A DNA stretch of 64,000 bases from an uncultured Paracoccaceae bacterium. Its GTDB lineage: Bacteria > Pseudomonadota > Alphaproteobacteria > Rhodobacterales > Rhodobacteraceae. Positions 43,127 to 53,220 of the stretch are shown piece by piece. How positions within the stretch are numbered: position 1 is the stretch's first letter; every line of letters starts with the position of its first letter. Both the position numbers and the translations under genes were made by a program. The notes beneath the pieces were generated by a model, which was not told the DNA's origin, did no database searches, and saw only the letters and a list, made by a program, of their open reading frames with translations. The stretch lies in the NCBI GenBank assembly GCA_947503935.1, contig CANNFR010000007.1, positions 248,001 to 312,000 of the forward strand, given 5' to 3'.

Positions 43127-43438
43127 ATGCAAAGCCAGAACATCCGCATCCGCCTGAAGGCGTTCGATTACCGCGTGCTGGACGCCAGCACCCAGGAAAT
43201 CGTGAATACCGCCAAGCGGACCGGCGCGACCGTGCGCGGGCCCATTCCGCTGCCGAACAAGATTGAGAAGTTCACGGTTCTCCGTGGTCCGCATATCGAC
43301 AAGAAGTCGCGCGACCAGTGGGAAATCCGGACGCATAAGCGTCTTCTCGACATCGTGGATCCGACCCCCCAGACCGTGGACGCGCTGATGAAGCTCGACC
43401 TCGCCGCTGGTGTGGATGTCGAGATCAAGCTGAACTGA
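43127..43438 (+). CDS. rpsJ: 30S ribosomal protein S10
   Basis: 103 residues from ATG 43127 (GAAAGG upstream), which starts the conserved [17 protein letters not shown]10 is a 30S head protein and doubles as NusE, the NusB/NusG partner in antitermination. An earlier in-frame start at 43076 lies in the tufA-rpsJ gap. First gene of the S10 operon. Confidence 0.98.
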   Translation: MQSQNIRIRLKAFDYRVLDASTQEIVNTAKRTGATVRGPIPLPNKIEKFTVLRGPHIDKKSRDQWEIRTHKRLLDIVDPTPQTVDALMKLDLAAGVDVEIKLN

Positions 43439-43445
43439 GGAGGGC

Positions 43446-44336
43446 ATGAGCATGCGCTCTGGAGTAATCGCGAAGAAGCTGGGGATGACCCGGTTGTTCA
43501 TGGATGATGGCAAGCAGATCCCGGTGACGGTTCTGCAGCTGGATGGTTTGCAGGTCGTGGCACAGCGCACCGCTGATCGCGACGGGTACACCGCCGTGCA
43601 GCTGGGTGCTGGTGCCGCCAAGGCCAAGCGGGTGTCGGCGCCGATGCGCGGACATTTCAGCAAGGCCAACGTGGCGCCCAAGCGCAAGATCGCCGAGTTT
43701 CGGGTCAGCCCCGAGAACCTGATCGGCGTCGGCGAAGAGATCACCGCGAACCATTATTTCGAAGGTCAGTTCGTCGACGTGGCGGGCACCTCGACTGGTA
43801 AGGGTTTCGCGGGCGTCATGAAGCGGCACAATTTCGGTGGTCTGCGCGCGTCGCACGGCGTGTCGATCAGCCACCGCTCGCACGGGTCCACGGGCCAGTG
43901 TCAGGACCCCGGCAAGGTGTTCAAGGGCAAGAAGATGGCCGGCCACATGGGCGCTGCCCGCGTGACCACGCAGAACCTTCAGGTCGTGCGCACCGATGCA
44001 GACCGCGGCCTGATCATGGTCAAGGGCGCTGTTCCCGGCACCAAGGGCGGTTGGGTAACGATCAAGGATGCGGTGAAGAAGCCGGTCCCCGACAATGTTA
44101 TCCTGCCGGCCGCGCTGAAATCGGCTGCCGCCGAGGCCGCAAAGGCCGCTGAGGAAGCCGCTGCCGCTGCCGCTGCCGAGGCCGAAGCCGAAGCCAAGCG
44201 TCTGGCTGAAGAGCAGGCCGCCGCCGAAGCCGCCGCTCTGCAGGAAGCCGAAGCGTCGATTGAAGCCGACAAGACCGAGGATGGCGCGACCGATGCCTCG
44301 GACGCTCCTGAAGGAGATCAGAAAAATGAAGGCTGA
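43446..44336 (+). CDS. rplC: 50S ribosomal protein L3 with Ala/Glu-rich C-terminal extension
   Basis: 296 residues (294 from the second ATG at 43452, which gives the family start [16 protein letters not shown]). The L3 core ends around residue 215, with the peptidyl-transferase-reaching loop ([23 protein letters not shown]) intact. About 75 extra residues follow, almost entirely Ala, Glu and Lys, predicted to be a charged helix, then an acidic end. Extended L3 is seen in Rhodobacteraceae; function is unknown. Its end overlaps rplD by 11 bp. Confidence 0.95.
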   Translation: MSMRSGVIAKKLGMTRLFMDDGKQIPVTVLQLDGLQVVAQRTADRDGYTAVQLGAGAAKAKRVSAPMRGHFSKANVAPKRKIAEFRVSPENLIGVGEEITANHYFEGQFVDVAGTSTGKGFAGVMKRHNFGGLRASHGVSISHRSHGSTGQCQDPGKVFKGKKMAGHMGAARVTTQNLQVVRTDADRGLIMVKGAVPGTKGGWVTIKDAVKKPVPDNVILPAALKSAAAEAAKAAEEAAAAAAAEAEAEAKRLAEEQAAAEAAALQEAEASIEADKTEDGATDASDAPEGDQKNEG

Positions 44337-44946
44337 CGTCATCACTCTTGATGCCAAGAAGGCGGGTTCGGTCGATCTGCCCGACTATATCTTCGGGCTT
44401 GAGCCGCGAGCGGACATTCTGCATCGCATGGTGCGCTGGCAGCGTGCCAATGCTCAAGCGGGCACCCATAAGGTCAAAGGCCGGTCCGAGACCAGCTATT
44501 CGACCAAGAAGATCTACCGCCAGAAGGGCACCGGCGGCGCACGCCACGGTGACCGGAACGCGCCGATCTTCCGCAAAGGCGGCATCTATAAAGGCCCGGT
44601 TCCGCGGAGCCACGGCCATGAGCTGACCAAGAAGTTCCGCAAGCTGGGCCTGCGCCACGCGCTGTCGTCCAAGGCGGCGACGGGCAACCTGATCATCCTC
44701 GACACCGCCGAGATGAAAGAGCCCAAGACATCGGCTCTGGCCAAGGCCGTCAAGGAGATGGGCTGGAAGCGCGTGCTGGTCATCGACGGGGCCGACGTGA
44801 ACGAAAACTTCGCCCGCGCGGCGGCTAATATCCAAGACGTGGATGTGCTGCCGACGATGGGTGCCAACGTCTATGATATTCTGCGCCGTGACACGCTGGT
44901 GATCACCAAGGCAGGTATCGAAGCCCTGGAGGCGCGGTTGAAATGA
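44326..44946 (+). CDS. rplD: 50S ribosomal protein L4
   Basis: 206 residues from ATG 44326 with AAGGAG upstream, both inside the end of rplC, so translation is coupled. The long loop with [20 protein letters not shown] lining the exit tunnel is present. L4 autoregulates the S10 operon in E. coli. Its TGA overlaps the rplW ATG (ATGA). Confidence 0.97.
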   Translation: MKADVITLDAKKAGSVDLPDYIFGLEPRADILHRMVRWQRANAQAGTHKVKGRSETSYSTKKIYRQKGTGGARHGDRNAPIFRKGGIYKGPVPRSHGHELTKKFRKLGLRHALSSKAATGNLIILDTAEMKEPKTSALAKAVKEMGWKRVLVIDGADVNENFARAAANIQDVDVLPTMGANVYDILRRDTLVITKAGIEALEARLK

Positions 44947-45239
44947 GCGCGAAACCCGAACATTACGACGTGATCGTCAAGCCGATCATCACCGAAAAGG
45001 CGACCATGGCGTCTGAGGCCAATGCCGTTGTTTTCGAAGTGGCGATTGACTCCAACAAGCCCCAGATCAAGGAGGCGGTCGAAACCCTCTTTGGTGTGAA
45101 GGTCAAGGCGGTCAACACCGTCCTGACAAAGGGTAAGCAAAAGCGGTTCCGTGGCCAGATCGGTCGCCGCCGCGATGTCAAGAAAGCCTATGTGACCCTT
45201 GAAGAGGGTAACACCATAGACGTCTCGACCGGCCTCTGA
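44943..45239 (+). CDS. rplW: 50S ribosomal protein L23
   Basis: 98 residues with the typical [13 protein letters not shown] start and the loop [21 protein letters not shown]23 lines the tunnel exit and docks trigger factor and SRP. Start overlaps the rplD stop; followed by a hairpin-rich 118-bp gap before rplB. Confidence 0.97.
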   Translation: MSAKPEHYDVIVKPIITEKATMASEANAVVFEVAIDSNKPQIKEAVETLFGVKVKAVNTVLTKGKQKRFRGQIGRRRDVKKAYVTLEEGNTIDVSTGL

Positions 45240-45256
45240 TAACAGGCCCGGATCAA

Positions 45257-45334
45257 CGGCCCCCGAACGCGGGGGCCGCGATCATTTGAACCCATGGAGC
45301 GTGATGCTCCGCTGACGAAACGGACCATCGGTCC
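45257..45334 (+). other. Hairpin cluster between rplW and rplB
   Basis: CGGCCCCC/GGGGGCCG (45257-45278), GGAGC/GCTCC (45296-45310) and GGACC/GGTCC (45322-45334) fill a 118-bp gap that is unusually long for this operon. No T-run follows the first stem. Confidence 0.5.
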
Positions 45335-45357
45335 AAGGCAAACGGAAGACAGAAAGC

Positions 45358-46197
45358 ATGGCACTCAAGTCGTATAAACCGACGACGCCTGGCCAGCGCG
45401 GGCTGGTTCTGATCGACCGTTCGGCGCTTTGGAAAGGTCGCCCGGTCAAGGCCCTCACGCAGGGTCTGACCAAATCGGGTGGCCGGAACAACACCGGACG
45501 TATCACCACGTTTCACCGTGGCGGTGGGGCCAAGCGGCTCTACCGGATTGTCGATTTCAAGCGTCGCAAATTTGATGTGGCTGGTACGGTCGAGCGGATC
45601 GAATACGATCCCAACCGCACGGCCTTCATCGCGCTGATCAAATATGAAGATGGCGAGCGCGCCTATATCCTGGCGCCGCAGCGTCTGGCCGAAGGCGATC
45701 AGGTGATCGCCGGCGCCAAGACCGACGTGAAGCCGGGCAATGCGATGCCGTTCTCGGGCATGCCGATCGGCACGATCGTCCATAATGTTGAGATGAAGCC
45801 CGGCAAGGGTGGTCAGATTGCACGTGCGGCGGGCACCTACGCCCAGTTCGTGGGACGTGACGGTGGCTACGCGCAGATCCGGCTATCGTCCGGCGAGTTG
45901 CGCATGGTGCGTCAGGAATGCATGGCGACGGTTGGAGCAGTGTCGAACCCCGACAATTCGAACCAGAACCTCGGCAAAGCCGGTCGCAAGCGGCATATGG
46001 GCGTTCGGCCTACAGTGCGCGGTGTGGCCATGAACCCGATCGATCACCCGCATGGCGGCGGTGAAGGCCGCACCTCGGGCGGCCGTCATCCGGTCACCCC
46101 CTGGGGCAAAGGCACCAAGGGCAACCGGACCCGCAAGAACAAGGCGACGGACAAGTACATCGTCCGCTCGCGTCACGCTCGTAAGAAGGGCCGCTAA
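45358..46197 (+). CDS. rplB: 50S ribosomal protein L2
   Basis: 279 residues, full length, with the C-terminal signature [29 protein letters not shown] containing the conserved histidine near the peptidyl transferase centre (quoted in parts: [11 protein letters not shown]). L2 is needed for subunit joining. Followed by rpsS after 2 bp. Confidence 0.98.
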   Translation: MALKSYKPTTPGQRGLVLIDRSALWKGRPVKALTQGLTKSGGRNNTGRITTFHRGGGAKRLYRIVDFKRRKFDVAGTVERIEYDPNRTAFIALIKYEDGERAYILAPQRLAEGDQVIAGAKTDVKPGNAMPFSGMPIGTIVHNVEMKPGKGGQIARAAGTYAQFVGRDGGYAQIRLSSGELRMVRQECMATVGAVSNPDNSNQNLGKAGRKRHMGVRPTVRGVAMNPIDHPHGGGEGRTSGGRHPVTPWGKGTKGNRTRKNKATDKYIVRSRHARKKGR

Positions 46198-46199
46198 GA

Positions 46200-46478
46200 A
46201 TGTCGCGTTCAGTCTGGAAGGGCCCCTTCGTCGACGCCTTCGTCCTGAAGAAGGCCGAAAAGTCACGTGAATCGGGCCGCAACGAAGTCATCAAGATCTG
46301 GTCGCGCCGGTCGACCATCCTGCCGCAATTCGTGGGCCTCACCTTCGGGGTTTACAATGGCCACAAGCATATCCCGGTGAATGTCACCGAGGACATGATC
46401 GGTCAGAAGTTCGGGGAATATTCGCCGACGCGGACCTATTACGGTCATGCGGCCGACAAGAAAGCGAAGAGGAAGTAA
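46200..46478 (+). CDS. rpsS: 30S ribosomal protein S19
   Basis: 92 residues with the signature [22 protein letters not shown]19 forms the 30S head with S13 and contacts 23S rRNA bridges. Spaced 2 bp after rplB and 3 bp before rplV. Confidence 0.98.
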   Translation: MSRSVWKGPFVDAFVLKKAEKSRESGRNEVIKIWSRRSTILPQFVGLTFGVYNGHKHIPVNVTEDMIGQKFGEYSPTRTYYGHAADKKAKRK

Positions 46479-46481
46479 GCC

Positions 46482-46874
46482 ATGGGTAAGGAAAAAAATC
46501 CCCGCCGCGTGGCCGAGAACGAGGCGATGGCGAAGACGCGAATGCTGCGGACCAGCCCTCAGAAGCTGAACCTCGTCGCTGGCCTCATTCGTGGCAAGAA
46601 GGTGGACAAGGCCCTGGCCGATCTGACCTTCTCGAAAAAGCGTATCGCGGGCGACGTGAAGAAATGTCTTCAGTCGGCCATCGCGAATGCCGAGAACAAC
46701 CACGGGCTCGACGTTGATGAGCTGGTAGTGGCCGAGGCCTTCGTGGGCAAGAATCTGGTGATGAAGCGTGGCCGTCCGCGGGCACGGGGCCGGTTCGGCA
46801 AGATCATGAAACCGTTTTCCGAGCTGACCATCAAGGTCCGGCAGGTGGAAGAAGTCTCTGGGGAGCAAGCGTAA
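46482..46874 (+). CDS. rplV: 50S ribosomal protein L22
   Basis: 130 residues with the conserved [22 protein letters not shown] and the tunnel-constriction hairpin tip around [13 protein letters not shown]. The ATG at 46482 gives a slightly extended N-terminus (about ten residues). The stop overlaps rpsC by one base (TAATG). Confidence 0.97.
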   Translation: MGKEKNPRRVAENEAMAKTRMLRTSPQKLNLVAGLIRGKKVDKALADLTFSKKRIAGDVKKCLQSAIANAENNHGLDVDELVVAEAFVGKNLVMKRGRPRARGRFGKIMKPFSELTIKVRQVEEVSGEQA

Positions 46875-47581
46875 TGGGTCATAAGGTCAATCCGATCGGT
46901 ATGCGCCTGCAGGTCAACCGCACCTGGGACAGCCGCTGGTTCGCCGATGGCAAGGAATACGGCCAGCTTCTGCATGAAGACCTGAAAATCCGGGAATTCA
47001 TTCAGGAAGAGGCCAAGCAGGCCGGCGTGTCGAAGATCATCATCGAGCGTCCGCACAAGAAGTGCCGGGTGACGGTGCACACCGCCCGTCCGGGCGTGAT
47101 CATCGGCAAGAAGGGCGCCGACATCGAGACGCTTCGCAAGAAGCTGGCCGCGATGACGGATAGCGAGCTGCACCTCAACATCGTCGAGGTTCGCAAGCCC
47201 GAGCTGGACGCCGCCCTGGTGGCCGACAGCATCGCCCAGCAGCTTGAGCGCCGGGTCTCGTTCCGTCGGGCGATGAAGCGCGCGGTGCAGAACTCGATGC
47301 GCATGGGCGCCCTTGGCATCCGCGTGAACGTCGCGGGCCGTCTGGGCGGCGCTGAGATTGCGCGGACTGAATGGTACCGCGAGGGCCGGGTGCCGCTGCA
47401 CACGCTGCGCGCCGATATCGACTATGCGCTGGCCGAAGCGATGACGCCCTATGGCATCATTGGGATCAAGGTCTGGATCTTCAAAGGCGAGATCATGGAG
47501 CACGATCCGCAGGCGCGCGACCGTCGTCAACAGGAACTCCAGGAAAGCGGCGGGGCCTCGCGCCCGCGTCGTGACCGCTGA
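46874..47581 (+). CDS. rpsC: 30S ribosomal protein S3
   Basis: 235 residues. KH domain ([17 protein letters not shown]) and the C-terminal domain forming the mRNA entry channel are both present. The Arg/Gln-rich end ([10 protein letters not shown]) is typical. S3 is translationally coupled to rplV and followed by rplP after 13 bp. Confidence 0.98.
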   Translation: MGHKVNPIGMRLQVNRTWDSRWFADGKEYGQLLHEDLKIREFIQEEAKQAGVSKIIIERPHKKCRVTVHTARPGVIIGKKGADIETLRKKLAAMTDSELHLNIVEVRKPELDAALVADSIAQQLERRVSFRRAMKRAVQNSMRMGALGIRVNVAGRLGGAEIARTEWYREGRVPLHTLRADIDYALAEAMTPYGIIGIKVWIFKGEIMEHDPQARDRRQQELQESGGASRPRRDR

Positions 47582-47594
47582 GGGGTAAACACAG

Positions 47595-48008
47595 ATGCTG
47601 CAACCTAAGCGCACAAAATTCCGCAAGCAGTTCAAGGGCCGCATCAGCGGCGAGGCCAAAGGCGGCTATGAGCTGAGCTTTGGCACCTATGGCCTGAAGG
47701 CGATCCAGCCTGAGCGGATCACGGCCCGTCAGATCGAAGCCGCCCGCCGCGCGCTGACGCGCCACATGAAGCGTCAGGGCCGGGTCTGGATCCGGATCTT
47801 CCCGGACACGCCGGTGACATCGAAGCCCACCGAAGTGCGGATGGGCAAGGGCAAGGGCTCGGTCGATTTCTGGGCCGCCAAGGTCAAGCCTGGTCGGGTA
47901 ATGTTCGAAATCGACGGCGTCTCCGAGCCCATCGCCCGCGAGGCCCTGCGCCTGGCCGCGATGAAGCTGCCGATCAAGACCCGCACGGTCGTTCGCGAGG
48001 ATTGGTAA
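47595..48008 (+). CDS. rplP: 50S ribosomal protein L16
   Basis: 137 residues with the family start [17 protein letters not shown] and the loop [21 protein letters not shown], including the arginine hydroxylated in some bacteria. It is the last gene of this part of the S10 operon: a strong terminator follows, rather than the usual rpmC. Confidence 0.98.
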   Translation: MLQPKRTKFRKQFKGRISGEAKGGYELSFGTYGLKAIQPERITARQIEAARRALTRHMKRQGRVWIRIFPDTPVTSKPTEVRMGKGKGSVDFWAAKVKPGRVMFEIDGVSEPIAREALRLAAMKLPIKTRTVVREDW

Positions 48009-48009
48009 C

Positions 48010-48031
48010 GGTCGCGCGCCCGCGCGCGACC
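48010..48031 (+). other. Strong GC hairpin right after rplP
   Basis: GGTCGCGCG, loop CCCG, CGCGCGACC: perfect 9-bp stem starting 1 bp after the rplP stop. No T-run; the true terminator follows at 48088. May protect the 3' end of the S10 transcript. Confidence 0.55.
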
Positions 48032-48087
48032 AGTGCGGCGTAGCGGGTTTTCGAAGAAAACCTGCGAGCCGGCACCCGGTGAAAGTT

Positions 48088-48125
48088 GAGAGCCCCGCCA
48101 ATGATCTGGCGGGGCTCTTTCTTTT
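48088..48125. terminator. Intrinsic terminator splitting the S10 operon after rplP
   Basis: GAGCCCCGCCA, loop ATGATC, TGGCGGGGCTC: an 11-bp perfect stem followed by TTTCTTTT. It sits 80 bp after rplP and 17 bp before the stop of an opposite-strand gene. Confidence 0.92.
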
Positions 48126-48141
48126 CCACGTCAGGCCGCAA

Positions 48142-48681
48142 TCAGTTTCTACTCGATGCAACAGATATCTGTGTCACGCCATTTGCCGCAAAAACATCGA
48201 GAAGCTCCAGGAAAGCTTTCGGCGGCGCAGTGCCGAAATCTACATCGATCACGTTCTCATCCAGGCTGACCGAATGGATGACCGATGCACGTTTGCTGTT
48301 CTCGATCCGGTGGACGCCCTCGAGGTCGATCCATCGATCAAACCACATTTCAAATTCTGGAAGTGTGGCGAGCTCGGGCTCAATTGTGAAACGTACCCCG
48401 TCCCATGAGACGGATTCAAATCGAAGAGATATGGAGCCGTAGAGAAACGGGCCACCCTGCAGATATGTATCATCGGCCGGCGTAACTTCGACGATCGATT
48501 GCACTGCGTCGTTCCATACAACGAAATCGGCGACATAAAGGTTTTTGAACGTTCCGCCTGAAATCTCCAATGCAATTTGCGGGAAGCTCTCCGCGTTCTT
48601 CGACTGCGGTTCACTCCATACAGACTCATACTGAGCGACGTAATTCGTGCTAAGCGCTTCCAGAAATGCCCCGAGTTCCAT
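48142..48681 (-). CDS. AT-rich orphan protein inserted antisense in the ribosomal cluster
   Basis: 179 residues from ATG 48681 (GAAGGG upstream); an in-frame TTG at 48687 is possible. It is an acidic, soluble protein with many aromatic residues (WFDRWIDLEGVHRIEN; FVVWNDAVQSIVEV) and no signal peptide. I recognise no family; the style resembles small immunity-like or accessory-genome proteins, but that is a guess. Base composition is visibly lower in GC than the surrounding ribosomal genes, and it lies on the opposite strand between rplP and rpmC, both suggesting insertion. Confidence 0.65.
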   Translation of the reverse strand: MELGAFLEALSTNYVAQYESVWSEPQSKNAESFPQIALEISGGTFKNLYVADFVVWNDAVQSIVEVTPADDTYLQGGPFLYGSISLRFESVSWDGVRFTIEPELATLPEFEMWFDRWIDLEGVHRIENSKRASVIHSVSLDENVIDVDFGTAPPKAFLELLDVFAANGVTQISVASSRN

Positions 48682-48799
48682 AAACAAGCCCTTCTTGTTG
48701 AGTGTCGAAGGCGATGGTTAGCCGCTAGGCGCCTTTAACCACACTTCGTCCGCCTCACACCAATAAAGTGTTGAAGTGCGGTTTGTTAAGGAAAAGGGC

Positions 48800-48828
48800 T
48801 TGCCATGCCGGGCTATCCCATCTATTGG
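48800..48828 (+). promoter_or_regulatory. Candidate promoter for rpmC and the spc operon
   Basis: TTGCCA (48800-48805), 17-bp spacer, TATTGG (48823-48828), 79 bp before rpmC. A promoter in this 226-bp gap is required because transcription from rplP should end at 48125. The match is moderate. Confidence 0.4.
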
Positions 48829-48907
48829 GGCGCCTTCTACCCAGAACTCCACTGGAATCAGGGTGACCTTTCGGGGGCCCTCTGGTGATGTTGAAAGGAC
48901 AAAGGCG

Positions 48908-49117
48908 ATGGACGCCAAGGAATTGAACGACAAGACGCCGGATCAGCTTCGTGATGAGCTGGTGTCGCTGAAGAAGGAGGCGTTCAACCTCCGCTTCCAG
49001 CAGGCCACCGGTCAGCTTGAGAATACCGCTCGCATGCGCAGCGTCCGCCGTGACGTGGCGCGTGTTAAGACCGTTCTGAACCAAAAAGCCGCCGAAGCGG
49101 CCAAAGCGAAGGCCTGA
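48908..49117 (+). CDS. rpmC: 50S ribosomal protein L29
   Basis: 69 residues from ATG 48908 with AAAGG upstream. Family core: [30 protein letters not shown]-type segment, of which [11 protein letters not shown] is diagnostic. A longer frame from 48776 adds 44 residues unlike any L29. It sits near the tunnel exit. Here it begins the downstream transcript rather than following rplP directly. Confidence 0.96.
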   Translation: MDAKELNDKTPDQLRDELVSLKKEAFNLRFQQATGQLENTARMRSVRRDVARVKTVLNQKAAEAAKAKA

Positions 49118-49121
49118 GCCC

Positions 49122-49361
49122 ATGCCCAAACGCATCCTGCAAGGCACCGTCACAAGCGACACCAACGACCAGACGATCACCGTTTCGGTCGAGCGTCGCT
49201 TTAAGCATCCGCTGCTGCAAAAGACGGTTCGGAAGTCGAAGAAATACCGCGCCCATGACGCGGACAACAAATTCAAGGTCGGTGATACCGTGCGTATCGA
49301 AGAATGCGCCCCGATCTCGAAGACGAAACGCTGGACGGTGGTGACTGAAGCTTCGGCTTAG
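49122..49361 (+). CDS. rpsQ: 30S ribosomal protein S17
   Basis: 79 residues with the OB-fold sequence typical of S17 ([39 protein letters not shown]). A primary 16S rRNA 5'-domain binder. 4 bp after rpmC. Confidence 0.97.
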   Translation: MPKRILQGTVTSDTNDQTITVSVERRFKHPLLQKTVRKSKKYRAHDADNKFKVGDTVRIEECAPISKTKRWTVVTEASA

Positions 49362-49424
49362 GGCGCATACTTTCCGGTTTGATCGAAACCCTGGGACGCG
49401 TTCCCAAAGGTCGGGAGAAACCAA

Positions 49425-49793
49425 ATGATCCAGATGCAGACCAATCTGGATGTGGCTGACAATTCCGGTGCTCGCCGGGTTCAGTGCATCAAGGTCCTGG
49501 GTGGTTCCCATCGCCGTTACGCCAGTGTTGGCGACATCATCGTGGTGTCGGTGAAGGAAGCCATTCCGCGTGGCCGTGTGAAGAAAGGCGATGTCCGCAA
49601 GGCCGTCGTCGTGCGCACCGCCAAGCAGGTCCGCCGTGAAGACGGCACCGCCATCCGCTTTGACCGCAACGCCGCCGTCATTCTGAACAACCAGAATGAG
49701 CCCGTCGGCACCCGTATCTTCGGGCCGGTCGTGCGCGAGCTGCGGGCCAAGAACTTCATGAAAATCATTTCGCTGGCGCCGGAGGTGCTCTGA
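49425..49793 (+). CDS. rplN: 50S ribosomal protein L14
   Basis: 122 residues, exact family length, with [19 protein letters not shown] and [14 protein letters not shown]14 forms intersubunit bridges and is the RsfS silencing site. First of the tight spc series. Confidence 0.98.
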   Translation: MIQMQTNLDVADNSGARRVQCIKVLGGSHRRYASVGDIIVVSVKEAIPRGRVKKGDVRKAVVVRTAKQVRREDGTAIRFDRNAAVILNNQNEPVGTRIFGPVVRELRAKNFMKIISLAPEVL

Positions 49794-49794
49794 G

Positions 49795-50100
49795 ATGGCT
49801 GCGAAACTCAAGAAGGGCGACCGTGTCATCGTGCTCGCCGGGAAAGACAAGGGCAAGCAGGGTGAGATCACCCGTGTGATGCCGCAGGACGGCAAGGCCG
49901 TCGTCGATGGCATCAACATCGCCATCCGCCACACCAAGCAAAGCCAGACCAGCCAGGGTGGCCGCGTGCCGCAGGCGATGCCGATCGACCTGTCGAACCT
50001 GGCGCTGACCGACAAGGATGGCAAGCCGACCCGTGTTGGCTTCCGCATGGAAGACGGCAAGAAGGTCCGTTTTGCAAAGACCACGGGGGACGTGATCTGA
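49795..50100 (+). CDS. rplX: 50S ribosomal protein L24
   Basis: 101 residues with the KOW motif [20 protein letters not shown] at the N-terminus. An assembly initiator of 50S. Starts 1 bp after rplN and overlaps rplE by one base (TGATG). Confidence 0.98.
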   Translation: MAAKLKKGDRVIVLAGKDKGKQGEITRVMPQDGKAVVDGINIAIRHTKQSQTSQGGRVPQAMPIDLSNLALTDKDGKPTRVGFRMEDGKKVRFAKTTGDVI

Positions 50101-50660
50101 TGCTTGACCAAGCCAATTATACCCCGCGCCTCAAGGCTCTGTTCCATGACAAGGTGCGCGCCGCTCTGAAAGAAGAGTTCGGCTATAAGAACGACATGCA
50201 GATTCCCCGTCTGGACAAGATCGTCCTGAACCAGGGTGTCGGCGAAGCGGTGAAAGACACCAAGAAGGTGAAGGCCGCGGCGGAAGAGCTGTCGCTGATC
50301 GCCGGCCAGAAGGCCGTCATCACCACGGCGAAGAAATCGATCGCCGGCTTCCGCGTTCGTGAGGAGATGCCGCTTGGCGTCAAAGTCACGCTGCGCGGCG
50401 ACCGGATGTACGAATTCCTCGACCGCCTGATCACCATCGCGCTGCCGCGCGTCCGCGACTTCCGCGGCGTCAAGGGTTCGTCCTTCGATGGTCGTGGCAA
50501 TTATGCGATGGGCCTGAAGGAGCAAATCGTGTTCCCCGAGATCAACTTCGACAAGGTCGACGAAGTGCTCGGCATGGACATCATCATCTGCACCACCGCG
50601 AAAACCGACGCGGAAGCCAAGGCGCTGTTGAAGCATTTCAACATGCCCTTCAACAGCTGA
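50100..50660 (+). CDS. rplE: 50S ribosomal protein L5
   Basis: 186 residues with [16 protein letters not shown] and [19 protein letters not shown]5 binds 5S rRNA with L18 and L25. Coupled to rplX; AGGAGAG-preceded rpsN follows after 16 bp. Confidence 0.98.
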   Translation: MLDQANYTPRLKALFHDKVRAALKEEFGYKNDMQIPRLDKIVLNQGVGEAVKDTKKVKAAAEELSLIAGQKAVITTAKKSIAGFRVREEMPLGVKVTLRGDRMYEFLDRLITIALPRVRDFRGVKGSSFDGRGNYAMGLKEQIVFPEINFDKVDEVLGMDIIICTTAKTDAEAKALLKHFNMPFNS

Positions 50661-50676
50661 CCGCGAGGAGAGAGAC

Positions 50677-50982
50677 ATGGCAAAAGTATCGATGGTCCAA
50701 CGCCAGAAGAAGCGCGAGCGCCTCGTGAAGAAGTACGCCGACAAGCGTGCGAAGCTGAAAGAGATCGCCCGCAACGAAGAGCTTCCGATGGAAGAGCGCT
50801 TCAAGGCGCAGTTGAAACTGGCCGAATTGCCCCGCAATTCGTCGGCCACCCGGCTGAACAACCGGTGCGAGCTGACCGGCCGTCCGCGGGCCTATTACCG
50901 CAAGCTCCGTATGTCGCGCATCAAGCTGCGTGATCTGGCCTCGAACGGCCTGATCCCCGGCATGGTCAAGTCAAGCTGGTAA
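50677..50982 (+). CDS. rpsN: 30S ribosomal protein S14 (zinc-independent form)
   Basis: 101 residues, the long form lacking the CxxC pairs of the short zinc-binding S14. C-terminal signature [20 protein letters not shown] is present with only one cysteine. Part of the 30S head. Confidence 0.97.
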   Translation: MAKVSMVQRQKKRERLVKKYADKRAKLKEIARNEELPMEERFKAQLKLAELPRNSSATRLNNRCELTGRPRAYYRKLRMSRIKLRDLASNGLIPGMVKSSW

Positions 50983-50994
50983 GGGGGAGAACAC

Positions 50995-51393
50995 ATGTCA
51001 ATGAACGATCCTCTGGGCGATATGCTGACCCGCATCCGGAACGCGCAGATGCGCGGCCGGACGACGGTGCGCACGCCCGCCTCGAAGCTGCGCGCCTGGG
51101 TGCTGGATGTGCTGGCCGATGAAGGCTACATCCGCGGCTACGAGCCTGCCACCGGTGCCGATGGCCACCCTGAGCTTGAGATCAGCCTGAAATACTACGA
51201 AGGCGCCCCCGTGATCCGTGAATTGCAGCGGGTCTCAAAGCCAGGCCGCCGTGTGTATATGGGTGTGAAATCCATTCCGAGCGTCCGTCAGGGCCTCGGT
51301 GTTTCGATCGTATCGACGCCGAAAGGCGTGATGTCGGACGCGGCAGCGCGCGCAGCCCATGTGGGCGGCGAAGTGCTCTGCACCGTGTTCTGA
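50995..51393 (+). CDS. rpsH: 30S ribosomal protein S8
   Basis: 132 residues (130 from the second ATG at 51001). Starts [15 protein letters not shown] and ends in the typical [10 protein letters not shown]8 binds 16S helix 21 and, in E. coli, represses the spc operon by binding the rplE leader. Confidence 0.98.
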   Translation: MSMNDPLGDMLTRIRNAQMRGRTTVRTPASKLRAWVLDVLADEGYIRGYEPATGADGHPELEISLKYYEGAPVIRELQRVSKPGRRVYMGVKSIPSVRQGLGVSIVSTPKGVMSDAAARAAHVGGEVLCTVF

Positions 51394-51403
51394 GGAGAAG
51401 GTC

Positions 51404-51937
51404 ATGTCTCGTATTGGAAAAAGACCGGTCGAGCTGCCGTCGGGGGTATCTGCCACCGTCTCCGGCCAGACCGTGGAAGTGAAGGGGCCGAAAGGCACCC
51501 GCAGCTTCACCGCAACCGACGATGTCACGATCACGCTGAATGGCAGCGAGGTGACTGTTGCACCGCGCGGGTCGTCCAAGCGCGCGCGCCAGCAATGGGG
51601 CCTCAGCCGCACCATGGTGGCGAACCTGGTGCAGGGTGTGACCGATGGCTTCAAGCGCGAGCTTGAGATCAACGGCGTGGGCTATCGTGCAGCGATCCAG
51701 GGCAATGTTCTGAAGCTGTCGCTGGGCTACAGCCACGAAGTGAATTTCGATGTGCCGGAGGGGGTCACGATCACGACGCCCAAGCAGACCGAGATCGTCG
51801 TGGAGGGCATGGATCAGCAGCTCGTCGGCCAGGTCGCGGCCAACATCCGCAAATGGCGTGCACCCGAGCCCTATAAGGGCAAGGGCATCAAGTACAAAGA
51901 TGAGTATATCTTCCGCAAGGAAGGCAAGAAGAAGTAA
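51404..51937 (+). CDS. rplF: 50S ribosomal protein L6
   Basis: 177 residues from ATG 51404 (GAGGAGAAGG upstream), giving [15 protein letters not shown]. The C-terminal signature [20 protein letters not shown] is present. Supports the sarcin-ricin loop region. An earlier in-frame start at 51359 lies within rpsH. Confidence 0.98.
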   Translation: MSRIGKRPVELPSGVSATVSGQTVEVKGPKGTRSFTATDDVTITLNGSEVTVAPRGSSKRARQQWGLSRTMVANLVQGVTDGFKRELEINGVGYRAAIQGNVLKLSLGYSHEVNFDVPEGVTITTPKQTEIVVEGMDQQLVGQVAANIRKWRAPEPYKGKGIKYKDEYIFRKEGKKK

Positions 51938-51949
51938 GGAACGCAAGCA

Positions 51950-52309
51950 ATGGCTATGAACAAGAGAGATCTGTTCCTCAAGCGCCGTCTGCGCGTCCGG
52001 AACAAGCTGCGGGGAATGGCGAACGGGCGTCCGCGCCTGAGCGTTCACCGCTCGAACAAGAACATCAGCGTGCAGCTGATCGACGACGTCAAGGGTGTGA
52101 CCCTGGCCTCGGCCTCGACCCTCGAGAAGGATCTGGGCGTCGTGGGCAAGAACAATGTCGATGCAGCAGCGAAGGTCGGCAAGGCCATCGCCGAGCGCGC
52201 GAAAAAGGCCGGAGTGGCGGAATGCTATTTCGACCGTGGCGGTTTCCTCTTTCACGGGAAGGTCAAGGCGCTTGCCGACGCCGCCCGTGAAGGCGGACTG
52301 AAGTTTTAA
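51950..52309 (+). CDS. rplR: 50S ribosomal protein L18
   Basis: 119 residues with [20 protein letters not shown] and the C-terminal [20 protein letters not shown]. Binds 5S rRNA together with L5. A second ATG at 51956 would remove two residues. Confidence 0.98.
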   Translation: MAMNKRDLFLKRRLRVRNKLRGMANGRPRLSVHRSNKNISVQLIDDVKGVTLASASTLEKDLGVVGKNNVDAAAKVGKAIAERAKKAGVAECYFDRGGFLFHGKVKALADAAREGGLKF

Positions 52310-52320
52310 GGGGACGAGAG

Positions 52321-52908
52321 ATGGCAAGAGAACCGAACCAACGGGGCGGCCGCCGCGACAATCGCGACGAAACCCCGGAATTCGCCGATCGTCTCGTTGC
52401 GATCAACCGTGTGTCGAAGACTGTGAAAGGCGGTAAGCGCTTTGGCTTTGCCGCGCTCGTCGTGGTCGGCGATCAGCGGGGCCGTGTGGGCTTTGGCAAG
52501 GGCAAGGCCAAGGAAGTGCCAGAGGCGATCCGCAAGGCGACCGAACAGGCCAAGCGCCAGATGATCCGCGTGCCGCTGCGCGAAGGCCGCACGCTGCATC
52601 ACGACATGGAGGGCCGCCATGGTGCGGGCCGCGTTGTGATGCGCACGGCCGTGCCCGGAACCGGGATTATCGCCGGTGGTCCGATGCGCGCCGTGTTCGA
52701 GATGCTGGGTCTGCAGGATGTTGTGGCCAAGTCTCTGGGCAGCCAGAACCCCTACAACATGATCCGCGCCACCATCGATGGCCTGCAAAAGGAAACCAGC
52801 CCCCGTCAGGTCGCGGCCCGCCGCGGCAAGAAGGTGGCCGACATCCTGAAAAAGCCCGACGCCCCGCAGGTCGACGGCGACCAGGCCCCTGTGGTTGAGG
52901 AGGCTTGA
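52321..52908 (+). CDS. rpsE: 30S ribosomal protein S5
   Basis: 195 residues. The dsRBD-like motif [20 protein letters not shown] and the loop [15 protein letters not shown] are intact; acidic tail at the C-terminus. S5 has a role in decoding accuracy and helicase activity at mRNA entry. rpmD begins 2 bp after its stop. Confidence 0.98.
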   Translation: MAREPNQRGGRRDNRDETPEFADRLVAINRVSKTVKGGKRFGFAALVVVGDQRGRVGFGKGKAKEVPEAIRKATEQAKRQMIRVPLREGRTLHHDMEGRHGAGRVVMRTAVPGTGIIAGGPMRAVFEMLGLQDVVAKSLGSQNPYNMIRATIDGLQKETSPRQVAARRGKKVADILKKPDAPQVDGDQAPVVEEA

Positions 52909-52910
52909 TC

Positions 52911-53099
52911 ATGGCAAAAACCATCGTCGTCAAACAGATCGGCAGCCCGATCCGCCGCCCCGAGGTCCAGCGCAAGACGCTGATCGGCCTCGGCCTGAAC
53001 AAGATGCACAAAACGCGGGAACTGGAAGACACCCCGGCGATCCGCGGCATGGTTGCCAAGGTCTCGCATATGGTCGAGATCATCGAAGAAAAAGGCTAA
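52911..53099 (+). CDS. rpmD: 50S ribosomal protein L30
   Basis: 62 residues from ATG 52911 (an in-frame start six bases earlier overlaps rpsE). Family core is [20 protein letters not shown] and [18 protein letters not shown]. Followed by a 121-bp gap without a gene before rplO. Confidence 0.97.
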   Translation: MAKTIVVKQIGSPIRRPEVQRKTLIGLGLNKMHKTRELEDTPAIRGMVAKVSHMVEIIEEKG

Positions 53100-53220
53100 A
53101 GCGACGTCTGGCGGGAGCGATCTCGCCTGATGCCTATCGGTATGGCGGGCCTTTCCGCTAGATAAATCAGGCCGTGGTTGCCCCTTCGCTCGTGGGCATA
53201 TCCGGCAAGGAGAGAGCGAC

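Noticed and set aside
48776-48907. 44-residue N-terminal extension of L29
   Set aside because: Unlike any L29 and contains a plausible promoter region; ATG 48908 gives the normal protein.
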